NCBI GenBank assembly: GCA_002493085.1
Contig: DKXQ01000085.1
Location: 472-25,638, forward strand
DNA from: Lachnoclostridium sp. UBA7122
GTDB lineage: Bacteria; Bacillota; Clostridia; Lachnospirales; Lachnospiraceae
Direction of reading: 5' to 3'
Length of the DNA stretch: 25,167 nucleotides
The notes under the pieces are model-generated. The model was not told the DNA's origin and made no database searches. It saw only the letters and a list, made by a program, of their open reading frames with translations. This document shows positions 14,308-21,196 of the stretch, piece after piece. The first letter of the stretch is position 1. Each line of letters opens with the position of its first letter. Made by a program: the position numbers and the translations under genes.

Positions 14308-15527
14308 TAATTCCTTTTTTTCAAAGTGTATACCCCATCCTTTATTTCTTTTATTGCATAATTGCCTGTTTCATCTTTTGCAATCTTTTTTTTCTTAAGA
14401 ATCCCATCTGCTTTACTGCGTCTGAATCCAAATTTGCTTACACCATCAAACATTGCACTATTGCCCCATGACTTAATGGATGTTATATACAGACTGCCAA
14501 GCCTGTTTATAAAGCCTGGTTTTCTTTTCCCTTTCACGGCAATCTCAACTGCATGGCTGTTAATTTTTTTAATTCCGCTTATATTTTTAACACGGTATTT
14601 AAACTTTTTGTTATTTTGTATAGAATATAATGCAATATTTTCTGCTCTTTTCCTGTAATTTTCACCAGTAACTTTTCCAAGCTTTACATAGTTTGTACCA
14701 TAAGATTTAATTACATCATTTATAACCTTCTGGGCATTTTTCCCTTTTGTTTTATAATTTGTCCCATATGCAAAAAAATACACAAATAAATCTTTTTTGC
14801 GTGGATATTTGTCTGTAATATAGTCATACATCTCTTGTCCATAAAGTGAACATACCCACTTATATTCTTCTTCAAGCACAGGTCTTATAATATTCTTTTT
14901 GATAAGTGCTGCTGTCTTTTTGTCAGGGTGTTTTAATTTCTTTGATATTTTCTTTTTCATAGCTGCTATATTTTTAATCCCATATCTGTATTCCTGCAGC
15001 CCTACAACTGGAAGGTTTGCAATGCTGCCATCATATGTATAGCCAACATCAGCACGGATATAATAATTAAACAGTACATCATCAGCTGTAATATTTTCAC
15101 CAGAAGCATTTTTCCATTCTTCATCAAGTGTGATATGGTATGTTGTGATATCCTTTTTCCTATTATAAGAATGTGATATATTACTGCTTATGCACTTTCT
15201 GTCTTTTGTTTCACAAAGTCCTGCATAACATAAATCTAAAAGATACTGGTCAGCGGTAGTTTTATAACTGAATGGAGTAATATTTTTTGATATATCACCT
15301 TTAATAACTATTGTGTCTTCTATCTTATCTTTTTCCACTTCTGGCACTTCCTCCTGTTCTGGTTCTTTTTCTAATTTATTTTCAGAGGTGATATTTTCTG
15401 TTGTAACAACAGCCCCATCACTGGACACAGCACCTTCATTAAGCTGCTTCCCAATATTATATACACTTATAACAAGCAATATAAAAAGAAAAATATAAAT
15501 TATTCCTGTAGCTAATAATTTTTTCAT
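14304..15527 (-). CDS. Membrane-anchored half-length relative of oligopeptide-binding proteins
   Basis: From the ATG at 15525-15527 (AAAGGA eight bases upstream) the protein has 407 residues. An N-terminal helix (about residues 8-26) lacks a lipobox cysteine, so it is a membrane anchor rather than a lipoprotein signal. An acidic linker (about 45-70, with EPEQEEVPEVEKDK) follows. The rest resembles lobe I of SBP_bac_5 proteins: LLDLCYAGLCE, then ITLDEEWKNASGENITADDV, which parallels the family pattern HLRxxVKWSDGxPxTADDV. It ends at KDGVYTLKKRNY, where binding proteins normally continue for about 250 residues after that turn. No other frame downstream carries the missing part. It may be a truncated pseudogene or a repurposed membrane protein; the intact 407-codon frame favours the latter slightly. 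No permease genes accompany it. Confidence 0.6.
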   Translation of the reverse strand: MKKLLATGIIYIFLFILLVISVYNIGKQLNEGAVSSDGAVVTTENITSENKLEKEPEQEEVPEVEKDKIEDTIVIKGDISKNITPFSYKTTADQYLLDLCYAGLCETKDRKCISSNISHSYNRKKDITTYHITLDEEWKNASGENITADDVLFNYYIRADVGYTYDGSIANLPVVGLQEYRYGIKNIAAMKKKISKKLKHPDKKTAALIKKNIIRPVLEEEYKWVCSLYGQEMYDYITDKYPRKKDLFVYFFAYGTNYKTKGKNAQKVINDVIKSYGTNYVKLGKVTGENYRKRAENIALYSIQNNKKFKYRVKNISGIKKINSHAVEIAVKGKRKPGFINRLGSLYITSIKSWGNSAMFDGVSKFGFRRSKADGILKKKKIAKDETGNYAIKEIKDGVYTLKKRNY

Positions 15528-15582
15528 AGAACTAATCCTTTCTGATTTCACAAAAAATAGCAGTCTATAACCAGCTATTACA

Positions 15583-15611
15583 AGAATAAACCACTATCCA
15601 GATATGTTCAA
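15583..15611 (-). promoter_or_regulatory. Promoter of the SBP_bac_5-like gene
   Basis: TTGAAC (15606-15611) and TATTCT (15583-15588) lie 17 bases apart on the minus strand. The leader to 15527 contains AATAGC and GCTATT pairing around a 12-base loop and followed by a short U-run, a weak attenuator-like hairpin. Confidence 0.5.
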
Positions 15612-15702
15612 TTATATTACTGTGACAAAATATACTGTAAATCTCCATAAACCAGTTTTGTCCGGCAAAACAATTTCTGGTTTTTATACATAATTTATAT
15701 GA

Positions 15703-15730
15703 TTGTCCCATAATTATATAGTAATATAAA
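15703..15730 (+). promoter_or_regulatory. Possible promoter of the SpoIIM-like gene
   Basis: TTGTCC (15703-15708) and TATAAA (15725-15730) are 16 bases apart, with a leader of about 25 bases before the ATG at 15763. I see no clear match to the sporulation sigma factor consensus, but such sites are hard to call by eye. Confidence 0.45.
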
Positions 15731-15762
15731 TTTTGGATTCTGTTTTAATCCATGGAGGTTTA

Positions 15763-16416
15763 ATGAAATCTGTCCCTCAAAAAGCTAAAACATACAAAAA
15801 ACTTCCTTCGTCATGTAAAATAACCTTGTTTTTTGCAATTATAGGAATAACCGCTGGCTGCATAACAGGAAACTTATTAAAAGAAAACCTTTACTCACCT
15901 CTTATAACTATTTACAATGAAACCTTAAATAATATACCAGAACTTGATATAAGCAAATCAGATATACTGCTGCTGGCATTAAAAAGAAATGTAAAACTTT
16001 TTGTGCTCTTATATCTTTTTGCCCTGACTAACCTGTGGACATATTACTATTGTGCATTTGCACTTTACACAGGATTTACTAATGGGCTGCTGCTGGCGTT
16101 TAATATTATACTTCATGGCTTTCCTGGACTGCTCCGTTTTTTATTTTACCTCTGCCCGCAGGCTTTGCTTTTTATTCCACTTTACTTAATGATAATTGCC
16201 CACTGTGACAGTTTCCATGATGAATTTATATCATGTATAAGCTATCCATTACACGATAATACATATAATTATTCTGCCAGACAAAAAAAGGGCAAACTGG
16301 CTTTATGCCAGTTTCCCTTTATAATGCTTTGTCTGCTGTTTATAGCAGCAGGATGTTTTATAGAAGCAAATCTCAACCTGCCACTTGTAATATGGTATTC
16401 AAGCCATCTGGTATAA
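15763..16416 (+). CDS. SpoIIM-like membrane protein
   Basis: From the ATG at 15763 (GGAGG five bases upstream) the protein has 217 residues with about five membrane segments (roughly 20-40, 80-96, 98-125, 130-155, 185-207). The pattern of an early helix with GCITGNLL, then GFTNGLLLAFNIILHG, FPGLLRFLFYL and CPQALLFIPLYL matches the SpoIIM family, in which a conserved Pro-Gln lies before the last helices. SpoIIM anchors the SpoIID-SpoIIP machine that remodels peptidoglycan during engulfment. A longer start at 15733 is possible but would include the ribosome site. The gene is divergent from the SBP-like gene and convergent with the J-domain gene. The SpoIIM call rests on topology and motif pattern, not on catalytic residues. 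Confidence 0.72.
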   Translation: MKSVPQKAKTYKKLPSSCKITLFFAIIGITAGCITGNLLKENLYSPLITIYNETLNNIPELDISKSDILLLALKRNVKLFVLLYLFALTNLWTYYYCAFALYTGFTNGLLLAFNIILHGFPGLLRFLFYLCPQALLFIPLYLMIIAHCDSFHDEFISCISYPLHDNTYNYSARQKKGKLALCQFPFIMLCLLFIAAGCFIEANLNLPLVIWYSSHLV

Positions 16417-16436
16417 TAGTTAATTATTGCTTTTAC

Positions 16437-16464
16437 CAGCAGAGGCAGTTCCAGGCCTCTGCTG
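16437..16464. terminator. Hairpin between convergent genes
   Basis: CAGCAGAGGC and GCCTCTGCTG pair perfectly (10 bp, eight-base loop) between the SpoIIM-like stop (16416) and the J-domain gene stop (16490). No proper U-run follows on either strand, so it is a weak or bidirectional terminator at best. Confidence 0.5.
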
Positions 16465-16489
16465 TCATATAATGGCTTTTATAATTACT

Positions 16490-17887
16490 TTATTTAACAT
16501 TTCTTCCACAACAATGTTTATATTTCTTTCCACTTCCACAAGGACAAGGGTCATTTCTTCCTATTTTCTTTTCATTGCGTACAAAAGAGCCTTCTTCAAA
16601 GCTGTTCCACTGTAGTTTTTCTGGTTTTGGGCGGTTTTCTGGATACAATTTGTAATACTGGCCTTCACCTGTACTTTTTTCTATTCTGTCATAATCTTTT
16701 AATAATTTTTCTTTTACATATGATACATCTTCCCGTTCAAGCTGTTTAAAAAAACTTTCCATTTTTTCATATAATTCCGGATATTCATTTTTAACAATAT
16801 CAAATTCCTTTTTTATCTCCGGCAGGCGTTCTATAATTATCAGTTTACAGTCTGTCTGCAAAAAGCGTATATATGTATCATCATATAAATCATATGCTAA
16901 TATAAAAGCAGCCAGGCACCACTTGACTTCATCACCCAGACGTGTATCGGCTTCCATTCTGGAATCAATAAGTTTGCTTGAAATAGCAGTCCATTCTTCA
17001 TGATATTTGTCCTTTGGAAAGTTTTTTTCTGTTTCTTCCAGTATTTCATTTATACATGACAGATTGTCTGTGTCTGGCATAAGCATAACAATTGCAAAGG
17101 CCAGTTCCAGTGCAGCCTCATCATATTTTTTAATAAGCCTTCCTGCTATCTTAAGAAATCTGGCATATTGCCTGATTGCATCATCAAAATAATCCTGTAC
17201 TATAAAGAAGTTCATAGTAAAAATTCCTACAAAAGCTTCTATATAACCGCCTATCTGTTCTTTTGATGTACTGTCAAAGTTACTGACCAATTCTATAAGT
17301 ATTTTAATTCCTCTGTGGTAATGCCCCTGTTCATGGCAGCACAGTGAAAACTGCAAAATAAAGTCTATATCCCTGGTTCCTGATTTATAAGCATCTTCAA
17401 ATGCAAGCATTGCCTTATTATTAAATCCTCTTTCAAAATATGTCAATGCCAGTCCTCTTTTATAAATGTTTTTATCAGGATACTGCTTTACAAGTTTCAC
17501 ATAATTTTTAATTGCTTTTCCACGGTTTCCATTAAGCTGCTGGCTGTATGCAAGTAAATATAAAAATGCCTCACATTCACCAAAACCACTTATTGCCTGT
17601 TCTGCCTCAGCAGCTGCTTTTTTATATTCTTTTTGACTGATTAATGTTTCAATCTTATTAAATATATTTTTTGCATCAGGGCTGGCTGGTATCTCTAGTT
17701 CCAGCCTGGCAATTGCATCTTCCATATTGCCTGTCTGTATAAGACGTTCATATGCGCCACGGATTTTCTGAAAATTCTCTGGGTCTTTTTCTGGTGAAAA
17801 TTTGCGTACTAGCTTAAAATATGCCCTTTTTATATCATCTGCACTAGCTTCTGTAGCCAATCCTAATATTTCATAATCACTCTGCAT
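16490..17887 (-). CDS. J-domain protein with SPE in place of HPD, TPR-like helices and SEC-C tail
   Basis: A 465-residue protein. Residues 3 to about 55 form a J-domain (DYEILGL, DDIKRAYFKLVRKF, FQKIRGAYERL), but the HPD triad that triggers Hsp70 ATPase is replaced by Ser31-Pro32-Glu33. Residues from about 70 to 230 look like tetratricopeptide-type helical repeats (KKAAAEAEQAISGFGECEAF; GNRGKAIKNYVKLVKQYPD; LALTYFERGFNNKAMLAFEDA). The C-terminus is a SEC-C zinc motif, NDPCPCGSGKKYKHCC, as found at the end of SecA. The start has GGAGG six bases upstream and lies one base after the Hsp70 stop. It is therefore the likely partner of that Hsp70, with the zinc tail and repeats supplying substrate or membrane targeting. 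Whether SPE can still stimulate Hsp70 is unknown. Confidence 0.9.
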   Translation of the reverse strand: MQSDYEILGLATEASADDIKRAYFKLVRKFSPEKDPENFQKIRGAYERLIQTGNMEDAIARLELEIPASPDAKNIFNKIETLISQKEYKKAAAEAEQAISGFGECEAFLYLLAYSQQLNGNRGKAIKNYVKLVKQYPDKNIYKRGLALTYFERGFNNKAMLAFEDAYKSGTRDIDFILQFSLCCHEQGHYHRGIKILIELVSNFDSTSKEQIGGYIEAFVGIFTMNFFIVQDYFDDAIRQYARFLKIAGRLIKKYDEAALELAFAIVMLMPDTDNLSCINEILEETEKNFPKDKYHEEWTAISSKLIDSRMEADTRLGDEVKWCLAAFILAYDLYDDTYIRFLQTDCKLIIIERLPEIKKEFDIVKNEYPELYEKMESFFKQLEREDVSYVKEKLLKDYDRIEKSTGEGQYYKLYPENRPKPEKLQWNSFEEGSFVRNEKKIGRNDPCPCGSGKKYKHCCGRNVK

Positions 17888-17888
17888 A

Positions 17889-19574
17889 TTATTCCTCCAT
17901 TAGTGCACGGATTTCATCTTCATATATATCTGCTTCAGTTCCATCTCCCTCAATAATTGCTTTTTTCAAAAGATACAGATATTCTTCTGCCTCTTCTTTA
18001 TTTTGTTTATCTCCTTTTTTAGAGGAGAGCCACTTTTCGCACCGCCGTATTAACGTCCTGAAATCCCCGGCCAGTTCACTTTTTTTCCAGCCACTTACGT
18101 CCATACGCTGTTCTTTATCACGGTTAAGCATATCAATAGTAATATCTGCTGCGTTTCCTGTGCTTGCAATAGTTGCTGATACGTTTAACATGCCATTCAG
18201 GTTATATGAAAATGCTACTTTAATCTTTTCTTTTCCCGCCTCACGTTCTGGAATACCTCCTATGTGGAAAGTTCCAAGATGATGGTTATCACTTGCTGTA
18301 CTGGATTCACCCTGGAACACCTCTATAATTGCTTGTGTCTGGCCATCCCATGATGTATAGTATGTTTCTTCCCTGGTCACTGGGATAGTTGTATTTCTTG
18401 GAATTATAACGCTCATATAATCAAAATCATAGCCAGACAATGCACGGATTCCAAGTGTATATGGATTAACATCTGTCATAACCAGGCTTTTATCTTCATC
18501 AAGCCCACCGCTTAAAATTCCTGCCTGGATTGCTGCACCTTCTGCTACAGCATAATCAGGGTCCACAGCCTGTACAGGTTCTTTTCCCAGATATTTTGCA
18601 ATATCTTCTTTTATTATTGGAATTCTGGTAGAGCCGCCTACTAAAAGAACCATATCAAGGTCTTCTTCTGAAATCCCGCTGTCATTTAAAACTACATCTA
18701 CTGGGTCATGTGTCCTTTCAACAAGTTCTTTTATCATATCTTCAAACTGTTTTCTTGTAACTATCTCCTCCAGGGCAAGAGGTTTTCCATCCTTTTCAGC
18801 AATCATAGGAATTATAACTTCCGTCTGTTCCACTGTACTTAATGCAATCTTGCATTTGACAGCTTCTGATTTAAGCCTTGCCATAGCATAGACATCTTTT
18901 CTTAAATCTATTTCGTTTTTCTTTTTAAACTGGTCTAACAAAAAGTCTATAAGTTTCTGGTCGAAATCCTTGCCGCCAAGCTGGTTGTCACCATTGCTTG
19001 CCTTGACCTCAAGTACACCGCCAAACATTTCAAGCAAAGTTACATCAAATGTACCACCGCCAAGGTCATATACAAGTATATGGCTTTCCTCGTCCAGATG
19101 TGACAGTCCATAGCTCAGTGCGGCAGCAGTTGGCTCATTTAGAATCCTTTCTACAGTAAAACCTGCCTGTCTGCCTGCCTCTACTGTAGCCTGGCGCTGT
19201 ATCTCATCAAAGTAGGCCGGGACAGATATTACTGCTCTTGTAATATCTTCACCTGTATATTCACTGGCAAACCTTCTTACATAAGACAAGATTTGCGCAC
19301 TGATTTGTTCAGGTGTAAAGTCGGTCTTTCCAAGACGCACTCTTTCTTTAAGTCCCATTTTACGCTTTATTTCAATTACTGTATTTTCTGGTGCTATCAT
19401 CTGTCTGGCAAGTGCCGCCCCGCCTACAAGTATATTGCCGGAATCGTCTGTCCCGACTACAGACGGGGTCACTTTTTCTTCATCAAAATTCAGTATAATT
19501 TCTGGCTTTCCGTCGCGGATTACTGCTGCCTCTGTGGTAGATGTACCTAAGTCAATTCCTATTATTGTGTTCAT
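17889..19574 (-). CDS. Short Hsp70-family chaperone (HscC-like)
   Basis: A 561-residue Hsp70, shorter than DnaK (about 610-640). The ATPase domain is intact: GIDLGTSTT (phosphate 1), RAVISVPAYFDEIQRQAT, ILNEPTAAALSYG, VYDLGGGTFDVTLLE (phosphate 2) and VLLVGGSTRIP (adenosine). The linker differs from the DnaK DVLLLDV; the beta substrate domain begins at DVNPYTLGIRAL, where DnaK has DVTPLSLGIET. The helical lid is short and ends in acidic residues. Length and these changes resemble the HscC class, specialised Hsp70s with restricted clients. AGGAG precedes the start, within the end of the GrpE-like gene three bases upstream, and the J-protein gene follows after one base, indicating tight translational coupling. 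Confidence 0.95.
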   Translation of the reverse strand: MNTIIGIDLGTSTTEAAVIRDGKPEIILNFDEEKVTPSVVGTDDSGNILVGGAALARQMIAPENTVIEIKRKMGLKERVRLGKTDFTPEQISAQILSYVRRFASEYTGEDITRAVISVPAYFDEIQRQATVEAGRQAGFTVERILNEPTAAALSYGLSHLDEESHILVYDLGGGTFDVTLLEMFGGVLEVKASNGDNQLGGKDFDQKLIDFLLDQFKKKNEIDLRKDVYAMARLKSEAVKCKIALSTVEQTEVIIPMIAEKDGKPLALEEIVTRKQFEDMIKELVERTHDPVDVVLNDSGISEEDLDMVLLVGGSTRIPIIKEDIAKYLGKEPVQAVDPDYAVAEGAAIQAGILSGGLDEDKSLVMTDVNPYTLGIRALSGYDFDYMSVIIPRNTTIPVTREETYYTSWDGQTQAIIEVFQGESSTASDNHHLGTFHIGGIPEREAGKEKIKVAFSYNLNGMLNVSATIASTGNAADITIDMLNRDKEQRMDVSGWKKSELAGDFRTLIRRCEKWLSSKKGDKQNKEEAEEYLYLLKKAIIEGDGTEADIYEDEIRALMEE

Positions 19575-19577
19575 ATA

Positions 19578-20207
19578 TTATCTCCTTCCTCTGTATGCTG
19601 CTACTTGTGCTTTCTTTATAACTTTGCCATGATAAATAAGGCCAGGTCTGTAAGTACAGGCTACTGTGCTGTCTAAACCCATATCTTCTGTATCAACTGT
19701 ATCAAGTATTTCATGATATTTATAATTCACTGTTTCTCCATTAAGCCCGGTTTCTTCTATAGCACACTGTTTAAGCTCTGGTGCAAGTGTTTTTCTGAAA
19801 AGTGCCATCTGCCCGGCCCACTCATTCCCTGACTGTGTATCTGCAGCACACAATTTTTTCTCTATAAGACTTAATTCTTCCTGATAGCAGCACACAAGTG
19901 AAAGAAGTGATTTTTCCCGCTCTGTATCTTCTTTAATCCTTTGTTCATACTGTCTGCTTAAAGCTTCCTGTGCCTTTCCTTCATCAAGCATGTCTTCAAT
20001 AGCTTCTGAATAGCGTTTAAGCTGTCTGCTATTATCTTTTAATAATATATCTAACTGTTCATTCTGGGCGGCCAGCATCCTTTTTAATTCACCAAATGCT
20101 TCTGTCTGTTCTGCCTGTGTTTTTTGTAATTCTGCCTGTTCTCTTTTTGCTGCCTCCAGGGCCACCTTCAGTTCCCTTTCTGCTTCCCGTTTTTTCCTGC
20201 CAAACAT
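19578..20207 (-). CDS. GrpE-like nucleotide exchange factor with long coiled coil
   Basis: From the ATG at 20205-20207 (AAAGGGA about seven bases upstream; GTG 20208-20210 is an alternative) the protein has 209 residues. Residues 1 to about 125 form a long charged coiled coil (KREAERELKVALEAAKREQ onwards). The C-terminal 50 residues have the shape of the GrpE beta wing: CAIEETGLNG, NYKYHEIL, then VACTYRPGLIYHGKVIKKAQV, parallel to the GrpE ending VxEVxxxGYxxxxRVIRPAxV. GrpE releases ADP from Hsp70. Here it directly precedes the Hsp70 gene, three bases away, suggesting a dedicated exchange factor. The coiled coil has no strong similarity I recognise, so the call rests on the C-terminus and context. 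Confidence 0.75.
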   Translation of the reverse strand: MFGRKKREAERELKVALEAAKREQAELQKTQAEQTEAFGELKRMLAAQNEQLDILLKDNSRQLKRYSEAIEDMLDEGKAQEALSRQYEQRIKEDTEREKSLLSLVCCYQEELSLIEKKLCAADTQSGNEWAGQMALFRKTLAPELKQCAIEETGLNGETVNYKYHEILDTVDTEDMGLDSTVACTYRPGLIYHGKVIKKAQVAAYRGRR

Positions 20208-20262
20208 CACTTTTTCCCTTTCTGCAAATTAACCATCTTCTTTTAACCTCATCAAATATCTG

Positions 20263-20598
20263 CTAAGTAACTGCCCCTAAAATATATAATATCATATATA
20301 ATATCACAAGTAGTCCGTTTACAACAGAACCTATAGCGGGAAAAAGTGGTCTTATGTTGTCCTGGTGCAGACCAAACCACGCTATAACAAAGCCTGTAAT
20401 ACTTATAAAAAAACCAGCCATACCAGCAATGCCTACACCAGGGCCGCCATTGCCACCTTTCTGTCCTGACATAATGCAGGCTGTAGCAAATGATATAAAC
20501 GAAACTACACTAAGTACAAATGCTGCTATTCCAGCCGGAGGATGCTTTTTATCTGTCAGCCGGAGTTCACCTTTTTCTCTCTTATGTCTTCTTCTCAC
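20263..20598 (-). CDS. Small membrane protein, DUF6142/DUF4190-like
   Basis: A 111-residue protein starting at GTG 20596-20598 with AAGGTGA five bases upstream. A basic N-terminus (MRRRHKREK) is followed by about three membrane helices (roughly 22-44, 52-75, 85-108), with the KHPPAGIAAFVLS entry and the closing FPAIGSVVNGLLVILYMILY that I associate with the small clostridial DUF6142/DUF4190 families. Function is unknown. It lies nine bases after the VanZ-like gene and 55 bases before the GrpE-like gene, so it is part of the same transcript and may anchor the chaperone set at the membrane; the last point is speculation. Confidence 0.65.
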   Translation of the reverse strand: MRRRHKREKGELRLTDKKHPPAGIAAFVLSVVSFISFATACIMSGQKGGNGGPGVGIAGMAGFFISITGFVIAWFGLHQDNIRPLFPAIGSVVNGLLVILYMILYILGAVT

Positions 20599-20607
20599 TC
20601 TATCACC

Positions 20608-21072
20608 TTACCTTTTTTCTGTAAATTTATGCATAATGCCTATACATATGCAAAACATTACATAGCCAAGGAATCCTCCTGTCGTATTTAATATAACATC
20701 ATCCACATCACATGAACCAAGTTTTGAAACGAGTTGTATAAGTTCAATTATGACTGAACATAAAAAACTTAAAAATGTTACTTTAAATATATTCCTCTGT
20801 TTATTTGAAAGTATTGGCATTACAAATCCAAATGGCATGAAACATACAATATTGCCTATAAGGTTAAGTATTACATTAAAACTTCCAATTGCCCTGCTGT
20901 AATTTATATATCTTTTAATCTCGGTAAACGGCTCTAAGTTATAGCGGTAAGTGTCGCTTGGGACACGTCCAAGCTGTTCACTGAAAAATAAAAAATAAAC
21001 CATCATGCATAAATACATAATAAACAGAATCCATGATAGAAAACGGATTACTTTTTTATGCTTCTTTTTCAC
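20608..21072 (-). CDS. VanZ-family membrane protein
   Basis: From the GTG at 21070-21072 (AGGGA seven bases upstream) the protein has 154 residues and about four membrane helices. VanZ-family marks are NLEPFTEIKRYI in the outer loop, FNVILNLIGNIVCFMPFGF and the conserved acidic ELIQLVSKLGSCDVDDVILNTTGGFLGY. VanZ raises teicoplanin resistance in enterococci, but most chromosomal homologues have no proven function. A reading frame reaching 21147 exists but begins at TTG and would cross the terminator hairpin at 21110-21136, so I reject it. The gene has a promoter just after pheT, with that hairpin in its leader. Confidence 0.85.
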   Translation of the reverse strand: MKKKHKKVIRFLSWILFIMYLCMMVYFLFFSEQLGRVPSDTYRYNLEPFTEIKRYINYSRAIGSFNVILNLIGNIVCFMPFGFVMPILSNKQRNIFKVTFLSFLCSVIIELIQLVSKLGSCDVDDVILNTTGGFLGYVMFCICIGIMHKFTEKR

Positions 21073-21102
21073 ATTAATTCCCTGCCCGCTTTTTAAATAT
21101 TT

Positions 21103-21136
21103 AAAAATGGACAGTGCTGGTCTAGCCAGCACTGTC
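21103..21136 (-). terminator. Terminator after pheST, lying in the leader of the VanZ gene
   Basis: A perfect 11-bp stem (21110-21120 with 21126-21136, five-base loop) is followed on the minus strand by CAUUUUU. The plus strand also has a T-run (21140-21144), so it can act in both directions. It ends the pheST transcript but also lies downstream of the promoter at 21161-21189, so VanZ-cluster transcripts must read through it. Confidence 0.8.
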
Positions 21137-21160
21137 TGCTTTTTCAAACCTCAATTATTT

Positions 21161-21189
21161 ATTATATACTAATGTTGATTTTTCGTAAA
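21161..21189 (-). promoter_or_regulatory. Promoter of the VanZ-to-J-protein cluster
   Basis: TTTACG (21184-21189) and a perfect TATAAT (21161-21166) lie 17 bases apart on the minus strand, just eight bases beyond the pheT stop. The predicted start near 21154 lies about 80 bases before the VanZ GTG, with a terminator-like hairpin in between. Confidence 0.6.
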
Positions 21190-21196
21190 GTAAAAT

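Noticed and set aside
16437..16464. Strong bidirectional intrinsic terminator
   Set aside because: The stem is good but neither strand has a U-run, so it is listed only as a moderate-confidence hairpin.
20608..21147. 179-residue VanZ-like protein with TTG start
   Set aside because: The ribosome site is only one base from the TTG and the added residues are encoded by the perfect terminator stem.
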